This document shows, piece after piece, positions 1 through 8,136 of a stretch of DNA of 64,000 nucleotides. The DNA is taken from contig OX638322.1 of assembly GCA_951812575.1 (NCBI GenBank), forward strand, positions 558,001 to 622,000, written 5' to 3'. Position 1 is the stretch's first letter; each line of letters begins with the position of its first letter. Source of the DNA: Candidatus Binatia bacterium. GTDB taxonomy: Bacteria; Desulfobacterota; Binatia; Bin18. A program made the position numbers and the translations under genes. The notes beneath the pieces are model-generated. The model did no database searches. It worked only from the letters and a program-made list of their open reading frames with translations, and was not told where the DNA came from.

Positions 1-15
1 GAGAATATGGCTCGT

Positions 16-53
16 TTGACAAAAGCCTCTTATGTGGTCACAATAACTACATA
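16..53 (+). promoter_or_regulatory. Promoter and palindromic operator of the toxin-antitoxin operon
   Basis: TTGACA (16-21) is followed after 17 nt by CACAAT (39-44), a plausible sigma-70 promoter. An inverted repeat TATGTGGT (31-38) / ACTACATA (46-53), 7-nt spacer and one mismatch, covers the -10 element and ends just before the antitoxin ATG at 54. Phd/YefM antitoxins normally bind such palindromes to autorepress. The predicted transcription start is only a few bases before the ATG and no Shine-Dalgarno sequence is visible, so the mRNA may be leaderless. Confidence 0.5.
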
Positions 54-353
54 ATGCACAGTGAACCTCATCAAACAGTTGGCGCGCGCGAATTGAAAAC
101 CCGGCTTGGAACGTACTTGCGCCAAGTACAACAAGGCAGAACCCTTGTTGTGACCGAGCGAGGCCGACCGGTTGCAGAACTGCGTCCGCTGAGCATCAAG
201 ACCCAAGGCGAAGAGGCCCGCCTCGACGAACTTGTCGCTCTTGGCATACTTAGCCGAAAAGCAAAGGCCCCTTTTTCTCCCTTTACGCCCATTCGTATCA
301 AAGATCCGCTTGTCTCAACGGCTATTATCGAAGACCGTGAGGATCGGTTTTGA
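54..353 (+). CDS. Type II antitoxin, Phd/YefM family
   Basis: 99-residue protein. Residues about 9-50 form the Phd/YefM fold: a 'GARELKTRLGTYLRQVQQG' start and a 'LVVTERGRPVAELRP' stretch typical of 'prevent-host-death' antitoxins. The C-terminal half (about 55-99) is the variable part that in this family wraps around and inhibits the partner toxin. The stop codon overlaps the start of the PIN-domain toxin by 4 nt, so the pair is translationally coupled. It should neutralise the toxin and, with it, repress the operon through the upstream palindrome. Confidence 0.85.
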   Translation: MHSEPHQTVGARELKTRLGTYLRQVQQGRTLVVTERGRPVAELRPLSIKTQGEEARLDELVALGILSRKAKAPFSPFTPIRIKDPLVSTAIIEDREDRF

Positions 354-775
354 TTGATTACTTCGATGCCAGCGCTCTAGCGAAACGATACATTCATGAG
401 CCGGAAAGCAATAGGGTCCGCCGCCTGCTCGCACAGAGTATTCCGGTCGTAAGCCGTCTGTCCGAATTTGAGGTTGCTTCAGCTATAGCTCGACGCTGCC
501 GAGAAGGAAGCCTCTCTGTCGCTGACAGAGAACACGCTTTGGAGACTCTCCGTCAAGACCTCACTTCTTCGTGCTACGTTGTTGAACTCTCAGCCGCTAT
601 CGGGCCGCTCGCGCACGAACTCTTTACCCGTACCTCGTTAAGAGCCGGAGATGCCATTCAGCTCGCTTCTTGCTTATATATCCAACGGAGATTAGGTCTC
701 TCCATACGCTTTCTTGCATACGATGACCGTTTGAACGAAGCTGCTCAACGCGAAGGACTTTCTCTTGTGGTCTAA
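350..775 (+). CDS. VapC-like PIN-domain toxin (ribonuclease)
   Basis: 141-residue PIN-domain protein starting at a TTG (350) that overlaps the antitoxin stop as TTGA. Visible acidic residues fit the metal-binding catalytic set: D6 in 'YFDASAL', E39/E41, D101 in 'RAGDAIQLA', and D125/D126 in 'LAYDDRL'. VapC toxins are Mg2+-dependent endoribonucleases that cleave tRNA or rRNA; the target cannot be read from sequence. The toxin ends 3 nt before the convergent LLM oxidoreductase gene. All catalytic positions look intact, so the pair is probably functional. Confidence 0.85.
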   Translation: MIDYFDASALAKRYIHEPESNRVRRLLAQSIPVVSRLSEFEVASAIARRCREGSLSVADREHALETLRQDLTSSCYVVELSAAIGPLAHELFTRTSLRAGDAIQLASCLYIQRRLGLSIRFLAYDDRLNEAAQREGLSLVV

Positions 776-778
776 CGG

Positions 779-1768
779 TCAGGCATCTTTCAGCGCCTCC
801 GCCACGCGCGCATAGTCTTCGAGCCGCGGCAGGATGAGCGGCAGGTCTATCCCGGCGGCTCGATACTCGGCAATCCGTTGTCGGCACTGCTCTTCCGAGC
901 CGATGAGATAAAAAGACGCCACCATCTCGTCAGTAATGAGCTTGACCGCCTCCGTGCCCCCGTCTTTGGCATACGACTCTCGTAACGGCCCAAGAATAGA
1001 CGGATCAAATCCTCCCTTTTCAAGCAGGATCTCACCCACATAGGCTTCGTCAAGCAGGCGGACAATACGCTTTTTGAGGGTTGGCAGCATGCGCTGCGGA
1101 TCGTCGGTCAGTCGAATGACCAGCATGCAGGCAATGTCGATCGAATGGGGATCACGACCGGCCTCTTGGGCGGCGCTACGGATCTCTTCCACTGCGTAGG
1201 TGACGTAGGACGGGGGCACATAAGCGTTCAATAAAACGCCGTCGGCAATCGCCCCAGCCAGACGCAGCCCTTTTTTTCCGATCGCTGCCAGATAGATGGG
1301 CAGATTGGGCTGGACCGGCGTGGTGGCAAGCCGAGCATTCCTGATCGTGAAAGGCCCGGCAGTATCGGTAACTCGCTCACCCGATAGCAGTCGTCTCAGC
1401 AGGGAGATGCTGCCCCGCATGGCGGCCTGAGCATTGCCGTAGGCCATCCCCATCCTGCCTTGGATCACCTCGCGTTCGCTGCGCCCCAGCCCCAACACGA
1501 AGCGCCCACCCGTAATCCGGTCCAGCGTGGCCGTTGCCATAGCGAGGAGCGCGGGGTTGCGCGTGTACGGATTTGTGACACCAACGCCGAGCTTGATCCG
1601 CTCGGTCGCCGCCCCAAGATAGCCGAGCAGCGAGAATATCTCTTCGTGGAAATAGCGCTCCGTGACCCACAGGGATTCATAGCCGGCGTTTTCTGCCAGG
1701 AGTCCGTACTGCTTCAGTTCAGGGCCACTCTCGATACCGTGGTAGAGGACAAGACCTGATCGACTCAT
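779..1768 (-). CDS. LLM class flavin-dependent oxidoreductase (luciferase-like)
   Basis: 329 residues if started at the ATG at 1768, which has GGAG 7 nt upstream. A longer reading to 1906 would run into the upstream methyltransferase and adds only non-homologous sequence. The protein is a bacterial-luciferase-like TIM barrel with 'YESLWVTERYF' near the N-terminus and 'ATLDRITGGRFVLGLGRSE', the F420/FMN-binding region of this superfamily. Members use FMNH2 or reduced F420 for monooxygenation or hydride transfer. It is the last gene of a five-gene minus-strand run from 6251 that looks catabolic. The substrate is not predictable. Confidence 0.85.
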   Translation of the reverse strand: MSRSGLVLYHGIESGPELKQYGLLAENAGYESLWVTERYFHEEIFSLLGYLGAATERIKLGVGVTNPYTRNPALLAMATATLDRITGGRFVLGLGRSEREVIQGRMGMAYGNAQAAMRGSISLLRRLLSGERVTDTAGPFTIRNARLATTPVQPNLPIYLAAIGKKGLRLAGAIADGVLLNAYVPPSYVTYAVEEIRSAAQEAGRDPHSIDIACMLVIRLTDDPQRMLPTLKKRIVRLLDEAYVGEILLEKGGFDPSILGPLRESYAKDGGTEAVKLITDEMVASFYLIGSEEQCRQRIAEYRAAGIDLPLILPRLEDYARVAEALKDA

Positions 1769-1787
1769 GTTTCGCTCCGTTCTCGTT

Positions 1788-2819
1788 TTAGTCTTGCTTC
1801 TGGGCGACAAATGTCCAATACGTCGGCACGATATCCGGATTCTCTTGAGTGACGCGGAATCCGGTCTCGTGCAGCATGGCAAGAATATCACTCCGGGTGT
1901 TGACAATATTCCCCCAAGTGACCTCGAACCATTGCTCCAGGATACTCATGGTAAAGCGCCGGTCGTGCAAATCGGCGCCCGTTTCCGGGGCACACCGATC
2001 GACCAGCAGCAGGCTGCCGCCAGGCTTGAGCGCCCGTTGGCAGCCCCGTAGGATGTCAACTTTTTTTGCGTCGGGGAGTTCGTGAAAGACCTGGACCATG
2101 GTGACGAGATCACACTCGTTCTCAAAGGACATGGCTTCCCCACCGACGGAGCACACGTCTACCCGTTCGCTGAGCTCTTGCTCCTGAAGCATCTTCCGGG
2201 AGGCCTGCACAAAATAGGGCAGAGGCTCGATGCCGGTCACACGGCAGTTCACGAATTCCTGGGCAAAGCGCGCGATCACGGTTCCACTCCCGGAGCCGAT
2301 ATCCATGACTCTCCCACCAGCCGCGAGTTGCTCTTCCATACCAGGCAGCTTGCGGGCCGCCGCCACCACGACTGGTGCCCGGAGGGCCGAGACCTTACCC
2401 TGATGGTGAAAGAAGTCTGCGTCATGGTCGTGAAAAGTTTTGAGGGCTCCGGTCCGAAAGGCGTCGGGATAGGCCGGGAAATCTCGCGACAGGCTGGCCA
2501 GGACATGGCTGGTCAGCAACTCGGGAGCATCGTCACCGAGCAGTTCGTCCATAAACGGCGCAAAGGTGAACTGCGTGTCTCCGTCGGCCTGGAGTATTCC
2601 CACTGCACACGCAGCCTGACACCAGACTTTTGTCCGCCAGGGGTCGAGTTCCAGGGCCTTGGCTAACGCTTCGGCCGAGGCTGTCCCGCCGTGTCGCCGC
2701 ATTTCGGCGAAGTACCCCAGCCGGCCGCCGATATCGGTAATATGCGTCGCGTGCAGGCCGAGCATCCAGCTCCGTATCATGCGGGCTTGACTATTTTTTG
2801 TCGGTTCTTTGTTGGCCAT
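1788..2819 (-). CDS. SAM-dependent methyltransferase with N-terminal winged helix
   Basis: 343 residues. The first ~90 form a winged-helix dimerisation domain, followed by a Rossmann-type methyltransferase core with motif I 'VMDIGSGSGT' (171-180) and a post-I acidic residue in 'VTGIEPLPYF'. This resembles the plant-type O-methyltransferase / acetylserotonin O-methyltransferase family. AAGGA lies 7 nt before the ATG at 2819. It sits between an alpha/beta hydrolase (8-nt gap) and an LLM oxidoreductase, suggesting one transcript. The usual catalytic His/Glu pair for O-methylation is not obvious, so the acceptor atom is open. Confidence 0.8.
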   Translation of the reverse strand: MANKEPTKNSQARMIRSWMLGLHATHITDIGGRLGYFAEMRRHGGTASAEALAKALELDPWRTKVWCQAACAVGILQADGDTQFTFAPFMDELLGDDAPELLTSHVLASLSRDFPAYPDAFRTGALKTFHDHDADFFHHQGKVSALRAPVVVAAARKLPGMEEQLAAGGRVMDIGSGSGTVIARFAQEFVNCRVTGIEPLPYFVQASRKMLQEQELSERVDVCSVGGEAMSFENECDLVTMVQVFHELPDAKKVDILRGCQRALKPGGSLLLVDRCAPETGADLHDRRFTMSILEQWFEVTWGNIVNTRSDILAMLHETGFRVTQENPDIVPTYWTFVAQKQD

Positions 2820-2828
2820 AGTTGATCC

Positions 2829-3632
2829 TTAGCTCCTCTGTTTCTGCAAAAATGTGAGAATCGCCTCTCTCGACTGTGCCGGTTGCTCGACCCAGAACAC
2901 ATGGCCGGCCGGTTCCAGGATCACGAGCTCGGAGCCGGCGATGTGTTCAGCCAGGAGTTGTGAATTCTCCCAAGCGATCAAGGCATCGTCCTTTCCCGTA
3001 ATAACCAAGGTCGGACAGGTAATCTGGGAGAGCCGGTCGAACGTATTGTGCGCATAGGCCGCCCGCATCCGACGCGCAAAGCCTACCGGGTCGAGGGGCT
3101 GCTTTTTGCGGGCTTCAATCAAGGCTGGGATAAGCTCAGGATGCTGTTCGACATAGCCTTTGGTAAAGGCAGTCTCGGCGAGCGCCCGCCCGCGCTCTTC
3201 CGCTGAGAGCGCAGCTGTCGAATGGGAATTCTGGATAGCCCCGCCCTCCAAGCTAACGGCTTGCGGGCCACCAGGGGTGGTGCAGCCCAACACGAGGGAG
3301 CGGACAGCAGCCCCGTGCCGAATGGCCAATTCCTGGGCAATCATCCCCCCCATTGAGACGCCATACACATGCGTGGGCGAGAAGTCCAGGTGATCCATGA
3401 GCGCGGCGGTATCATCGGCAATCATCCCCATCGTGTATTCGATGTCCGGCTTTTCACTCTGGCCAGAGCCACGTTGGTCGAAGACGAGGATCTGGAATTG
3501 ATCCACGAAATCCGGCAGCAGATTGGCAAAAATGCTCCGGTCGCTTTGCGCCCCGTGGATGAGAACAAGCGGGTCGCCTGTCCCGTGCAGTTCATAGGCT
3601 AAGTTGACACCGTTGACCCGTGCAAAGGGCAT
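2829..3632 (-). CDS. Alpha/beta hydrolase
   Basis: 267 residues, the usual length for this fold. Visible features are the oxyanion 'HGAQSD' loop (26-31), the nucleophile elbow 'GVSMGG' with S93, a catalytic Asp in 'TGKDDALI' (near 217) and a catalytic His in 'PAGHVFW' (near 244). It resembles 3-oxoadipate enol-lactonase and related C-C or ester hydrolases. GGAGG precedes the ATG at 3632. It lies between the MFS transporter and the methyltransferase and is probably co-transcribed with them in uptake and breakdown of an unknown small molecule. Confidence 0.88.
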   Translation of the reverse strand: MPFARVNGVNLAYELHGTGDPLVLIHGAQSDRSIFANLLPDFVDQFQILVFDQRGSGQSEKPDIEYTMGMIADDTAALMDHLDFSPTHVYGVSMGGMIAQELAIRHGAAVRSLVLGCTTPGGPQAVSLEGGAIQNSHSTAALSAEERGRALAETAFTKGYVEQHPELIPALIEARKKQPLDPVGFARRMRAAYAHNTFDRLSQITCPTLVITGKDDALIAWENSQLLAEHIAGSELVILEPAGHVFWVEQPAQSREAILTFLQKQRS

Positions 3633-3652
3633 AATACCTCCTGATTATCCGG

Positions 3653-4951
3653 CTAGACCGCCTGAGGGGTCGCCGCCGGTTTCTTCACAAAACATAACAA
3701 CATCACACTAGAAAGATTGAAAAACGCACTCATCAGAAAGGCGAGGTCGTAACTCCCGTATACATCATATAGATAGCCTGCGGCCATGGGACCGAAGGCC
3801 GCCATGGAGCCGGCCAGGGAAAAAATGAAACCAACGATCGCCCCGACCGCCAGCCGTCCGTAGAAGTCGCCGACGATCGCCGGGAACAGGGCGGTGGTCC
3901 CGCCATACGAAAAACCGAACAGCGCTGCCGACGGGTAGAGCAGGGAGAGGCCGGAACTGACTGCCAGCCCAAAGAACGCCACGGCTTCCAAAGTCAGACA
4001 GGCGCCCAAAGTCAGCAGGCGGCCATAACGATCGGACAGCGGGCCGGTAATCAGGCGACCGGCGAAACCGGCCAAGCCGATCACGCTGATCAACGTTGCG
4101 GCGGTCACCTGCGATACACCCAGGTCTATGGCAAAGGGGACAATATGGACCAGCGGCATGAACACCACCAACCAGGTCATTGTAAAAGCGGCAACCAGCA
4201 TCCAGAAGGAAACCGTCCGACGGGCGGACGCGAGGGTCCAGGCATCGCGGCGGTCGGGAGAGACATGCGAGCCGGCAAGCGCCTCCTCTGATAATAAAAC
4301 GGGCTGGATGCCGTCCGGACGGAGGCCCAGACGTTCAGGGTCACGGACGATGAAGCAGGCACACAGCGTAATGAGCACCAGTCCGCCCAAGCCAAGGAGC
4401 AGGTAGGAGGTTCTCCAGCCATAGCTCGTGATAAGCAGGGCGGCCAGCGGCGGAACGAAGAAGTTGCCAAAGCTGGAGCCACTTGTGCTCATGCTGAGGG
4501 CGAGTCCACGCCGCCGGATAAACCAACGCACCACAGTTGCGTTACATGGCACGAAGGCGGCACTCATGCCCAGTGCAGCAATGCCGCCGAGAAAGAAGTA
4601 GAGCTGCCACAGGGCATGCACCTGACTCAGCAGCATGACCCCGCTTCCCAATAGGATTCCACCGATTCCCACTACAAAACGCGGGCCCCAGCGGTCCGTA
4701 TATACGCCAGCCACAATCCCGAGGGCGCTATACACAAACACGTACACCGCATAGGCGAGGGATAAACTCGTCCGCCCCCAGCCCATCTCCGCCGAAATTT
4801 CCGGCATGAACACCCCATACGAAAACTGAATCCCGTACGCGGCGGACAACACCGTGAAAGAACAGCCGACAATCACCCAGCCGTAAAAGAAGTGCGGCTG
4901 GTCGGCCGGCACGATGTCGGACGGAAGCTTCACCGGTTCGATGACGCGCAT
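3653..4951 (-). CDS. MFS transporter, oxalate:formate / monocarboxylate type
   Basis: 432 residues with about 12 hydrophobic segments. The N-terminal 'FFYGWVIVGCSF' and the 'TDRWGPR' loop after TM2 match the OFA/MCT branch of the major facilitator superfamily, which moves small carboxylates across the inner membrane. It is similar in style to the transporter at 25569-26849. The gene ends 21 nt before the hydrolase. Start taken as the ATG at 4951; no good ribosome-binding site is seen there, so the start is provisional. Confidence 0.85.
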   Translation of the reverse strand: MRVIEPVKLPSDIVPADQPHFFYGWVIVGCSFTVLSAAYGIQFSYGVFMPEISAEMGWGRTSLSLAYAVYVFVYSALGIVAGVYTDRWGPRFVVGIGGILLGSGVMLLSQVHALWQLYFFLGGIAALGMSAAFVPCNATVVRWFIRRRGLALSMSTSGSSFGNFFVPPLAALLITSYGWRTSYLLLGLGGLVLITLCACFIVRDPERLGLRPDGIQPVLLSEEALAGSHVSPDRRDAWTLASARRTVSFWMLVAAFTMTWLVVFMPLVHIVPFAIDLGVSQVTAATLISVIGLAGFAGRLITGPLSDRYGRLLTLGACLTLEAVAFFGLAVSSGLSLLYPSAALFGFSYGGTTALFPAIVGDFYGRLAVGAIVGFIFSLAGSMAAFGPMAAGYLYDVYGSYDLAFLMSAFFNLSSVMLLCFVKKPAATPQAV

Positions 4952-5036
4952 TGAGCTGCAGTATCCGGGGCGGGCAACACTGGGTCAAGAGAGCGTACGC
5001 CAACGCCAGGATACGAGGGAACATGGCGCAGGACGG

Positions 5037-6251
5037 TTACAACCCTAACGCCTTGGCAATGTTGACGCGTTGGATTTCATCCGTGCCACCGGGAATGCGC
5101 AGATTGCGCGCAATGCGGAATATTTTTTCGATGCCGGACTCTTTCATCAGCCCATGCGCGCCGTGCAGTTGGACGGCTCTATCGGCCACGCGATACAGCG
5201 CTTCGTCGCAGAAGACTTTGAGCGCACACACCGTTTTGATGAGGTGTGGATCGACCTTGAGCGCCCACAAATTCCCCTGGTCGGCCTGCCACAGGCTTTG
5301 GAGCGACAGGCTCCGCATGGCTTGGACGTCTAAGTAGGAATCGACCACCATCCACTGTAAGGCTTGAAACCGACTCAGTGGCCCCCCAAACGCGCGTCGA
5401 TTCTTGATATAGTCGCTACAACGGTCGAGCAGATATTGTCCCAGGCCGGTACACATGCCCCCACGCCGGACGCGAATCCAGTTGATCATTCCCATGCTGA
5501 GGTAAAAGCCCTGGCCTTCCTCCCCCCACCTGTGGTCCGCTGAGAGCTGGCAGTTCTCGAATTGGAGCTCACCGGTCATGCCGTCATCCATAATGGTCCG
5601 ATACGTCCGTCCGATTGTCAGGCCGGGGTTGTCGCGTTCAACGATAAAGGCCGTTGCTCCGGCTCCCCCTTTACTCGGATCGTGCAGCGCACAGACAAAG
5701 ATCAGGTCGGCATACTGCGCATTGGTAATATAGGCCTTGGTACCATTCACCACCCAAGTGTCTCCATGCTTTTCGGCCCGGGTCTCCATGCCGAGCACGT
5801 CAGAGCCGCCTCGGTATTCGGTGATGGCATAGGCGCCGGTTGTTTCCCCTCGGACCAGAGGCAACAGGTATTTCTGCTGCTGCTCCTCGGTCAGAAACAT
5901 CAGCATGTGATTGGGTCCTTCTGTCCAGGACAACATCCACTGCGCAACCCCGATACCGTGCTGATAGACGGCCTCATGCACAAAAAACATATCCGTCAGA
6001 CTAAACCCGCCGCCGCCGACTTCTTGAGGCATATGCAGCGCATACAGCCCCCGCTCTGCGGACCGTTTACGAATCGTCTGCTGGGCGGCCAGCACTTCGG
6101 GAGCGAGCCGGCCGTCTTCGCGGAGGTAGAGATGCTCGTTGGTAAGATGGTCGGCCAGACTGTGCTCGATGGGAGCAATATCGTTTTCAATAAAGCGGTG
6201 GATATCGCGAACTGTTTGCTCAACGTTCGGTGGCGGGGAGAAGTCAATCAT
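5037..6251 (-). CDS. Acyl-CoA dehydrogenase family protein
   Basis: 404 residues with the three-part acyl-CoA dehydrogenase architecture: N-terminal helices, a beta domain containing 'AYAITEYRGGSD' (FAD/substrate contact) and 'WVVNGTKAYITNAQYAD', and a C-terminal helical domain with 'RRAFGGPLSRFQALQW' and 'AVQLHGAHGL'. At the end the sequence is 'IPGGTDEIQR' where medium-chain enzymes have 'IYEGTxxIQR', so the usual catalytic glutamate is replaced by glycine. Related subfamilies use other positions, so activity is not excluded. It is first in the minus-strand run leading to the LLM gene. Confidence 0.88.
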   Translation of the reverse strand: MIDFSPPPNVEQTVRDIHRFIENDIAPIEHSLADHLTNEHLYLREDGRLAPEVLAAQQTIRKRSAERGLYALHMPQEVGGGGFSLTDMFFVHEAVYQHGIGVAQWMLSWTEGPNHMLMFLTEEQQQKYLLPLVRGETTGAYAITEYRGGSDVLGMETRAEKHGDTWVVNGTKAYITNAQYADLIFVCALHDPSKGGAGATAFIVERDNPGLTIGRTYRTIMDDGMTGELQFENCQLSADHRWGEEGQGFYLSMGMINWIRVRRGGMCTGLGQYLLDRCSDYIKNRRAFGGPLSRFQALQWMVVDSYLDVQAMRSLSLQSLWQADQGNLWALKVDPHLIKTVCALKVFCDEALYRVADRAVQLHGAHGLMKESGIEKIFRIARNLRIPGGTDEIQRVNIAKALGL

Positions 6252-6322
6252 ACGCTCGTTCGTAATGGATTCCGGTCGGGAATGCTATCCCGACCGGGGA
6301 CAGCACGGAGCAAAAAAGACAG

Positions 6323-6346
6323 AAAAAAGGGGGCCGTGCGGCCCCC
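6323..6346 (-). terminator. Rho-independent terminator after groEL
   Basis: A 7-bp GC-only stem, GGGGGCC (6329-6335) with GGCCCCC (6340-6346), has a 4-nt loop. On the minus strand it is followed by a run of six T (6328-6323). It lies 56 nt past the groEL stop and separates groEL from the acyl-CoA dehydrogenase gene. Confidence 0.85.
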
Positions 6347-6401
6347 GTGGTATCAACATTTTCAGCCGGCGAGAGAGAGCCTCCCCCGGCAGCATTCCGG
6401 C

Positions 6402-8033
6402 TTAGTAGTCATCAAAGTCGTCATCGTGGCTATGACCGTCCATCTCGGCTTGGGGTTTTTCGGGTTTCTCGGCCACCGCCGCCTCTGTGGTCAACATCAA
6501 GCCGGACACGCTCGCCGCATTTTGGAGTGCGACCCGGACAACCTTGGTGGAATCAATCACCCCGGCTTTGAATAAATTCTCATACTCGCCCGATGCCGCG
6601 TTAAAGCCCGCATCGCCCCTCTTACTCTTGATCTGATTGACCACCACCGGAGCGTCCAGGCCGGCGTTGCTCACGATTTGTCGAATCGGCTCTTCAATCG
6701 CTCTACGCACGATACTCACGCCCGCATCCCGGTCATCGTTGAACGCAAGCTCATCCAGCTTGGATTGCGCCCGAATCAGTGCGACACCCCCGCCGGGAAC
6801 GATTCCTTCTTCCGCCGCCGACTTGGTGGCATGCAGGGCGTCGTCCACCCGGGCCTTGCGTTCCTTCATCTCAACCTCAGTGGCGGCTCCGACCTGAATC
6901 ACCGCCACCCCGCCGGCAAGCTTGGCCAGGCGCTCCTGGAGCTTTTCCCGATCGTAGTCTGAGGTGGTTTCTGCAATCTGGGCACGAATTTGATCCGCCC
7001 GCCCGGCGATGTCTTTTTTCTTCCCTGCCCCATCCACAAGGGTGGTGTTGTCCTTATCCATAATGATGCGCTGGCAGCTCCCCAGGTCTGCCAGATCAAT
7101 ATGTTCGAGCTTCATGCCGAGCTCTTCGGCAACCACCCGGCCGCCAGTCAGAATGGCGATATCCTCCAGCATGGCTTTGCGCCGATCACCGAATCCTGGG
7201 GCCTTCACCGCGGTGCAGTTCAGGGTTCCTCGAATCTTGTTCACGACCAGGGCCGCCAGGGCTTCCCCGTCAACGTCTTCAGCAATAATCAGCAACGGTC
7301 TGCCGCCCTGCGCAATTCTCTCCAGCAGCGGGACGAGTTCCTGCATATTCGAGATTTTTTTCTCATGCAGGAGAATATAGGGTTGCTCAATCTCGGCAAC
7401 CATCCGCTCCGGGTCGGTCACAAAATACGGGGAGAGAAAACCGCGATCAAACTGCATCCCCTCCACAACGTCCAGCACGGTTTCCAGTCCCTTGCCCTCT
7501 TCAATGGTAATCACACCCTCCTGGCCGACGCGCTCCATGGCTTCGGCCAGCTTGCCGCCTATTTGGGCGTCACCATTGGCCGCAATCGTTCCGACCTGGG
7601 CGACCTGCTCCTTGCTACGGACTTTACGGCTTTGTCCCTGTACACCCTCGACCACCTTTTCGACCGCGGCATCGATGCCACGCTTGAGGGACATCGGGTC
7701 AAACCCGGCCGCTTGGAGCCGCAGCCCCTCAGTCAGGATGGCACGGGATAAGATAGTTGCCGTGGTTGTCCCGTCCCCGGCCGCATCCGCAGTTTTCGTT
7801 GCGACCTCACGGATCATCTTGGCACCCATGTTTTCGAATTTGTCCTCGAGTTCAATTTCTTTGACGACCGTTACACCGTCTTTTGTGACAACCGGAGCGC
7901 CAAAGCTTTTCTCTAAGAGGACATTACGTCCTCGCGGACCGAGGGTCACCTGGGTTGCGTCCGCTATGATATTTACACCTTTACGAATCCCGTCCCGAGA
8001 CTCCTCATGTAAATGGACTACCTTACTCGCCAT
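6402..8033 (-). CDS. groEL: Chaperonin GroEL (Hsp60)
   Basis: 543 residues, normal GroEL length, with the hallmark '[21 protein letters not shown]', '[23 protein letters not shown]' and '[13 protein letters not shown]' segments of the ATP-binding equatorial domain. It forms the 14-mer folding chamber in the cytosol. AAAGGAGA precedes the ATG. No groES is adjacent, and no CIRCE repeat (TTAGCACTC-N9-GAGTGCTAA) is visible upstream. The C-terminus is not the usual Gly-Gly-Met tail but ends in a His/Asp-rich '[10 protein letters not shown]'. Probably one of several chaperonin genes in this genome; substrate specialisation is inference. Confidence 0.97.
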   Translation of the reverse strand: MASKVVHLHEESRDGIRKGVNIIADATQVTLGPRGRNVLLEKSFGAPVVTKDGVTVVKEIELEDKFENMGAKMIREVATKTADAAGDGTTTATILSRAILTEGLRLQAAGFDPMSLKRGIDAAVEKVVEGVQGQSRKVRSKEQVAQVGTIAANGDAQIGGKLAEAMERVGQEGVITIEEGKGLETVLDVVEGMQFDRGFLSPYFVTDPERMVAEIEQPYILLHEKKISNMQELVPLLERIAQGGRPLLIIAEDVDGEALAALVVNKIRGTLNCTAVKAPGFGDRRKAMLEDIAILTGGRVVAEELGMKLEHIDLADLGSCQRIIMDKDNTTLVDGAGKKKDIAGRADQIRAQIAETTSDYDREKLQERLAKLAGGVAVIQVGAATEVEMKERKARVDDALHATKSAAEEGIVPGGGVALIRAQSKLDELAFNDDRDAGVSIVRRAIEEPIRQIVSNAGLDAPVVVNQIKSKRGDAGFNAASGEYENLFKAGVIDSTKVVRVALQNAASVSGLMLTTEAAVAEKPEKPQAEMDGHSHDDDFDDY

Positions 8034-8136
8034 ACCACTGATCTCCTTTCACGCACCTCGTGGCCGATATGTATTGTCGCGCAAAGGCAACTTAAGCATC
8101 TTTCCTCGAAATGCAAGCGCGGATGGGCCTAGACTG

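Noticed and set aside
5562-6575. 337-residue plus-strand ORF
   Set aside because: It is antisense to the acyl-CoA dehydrogenase and the end of groEL, with no protein-like features; a GC-rich shadow frame.
6990-7751. 253-residue plus-strand ORF inside groEL
   Set aside because: Complementary to the conserved groEL coding region and without recognisable motifs.
8034-8136. CIRCE/HrcA operator ahead of groEL
   Set aside because: No TTAGCACTC inverted repeat found in the upstream region.
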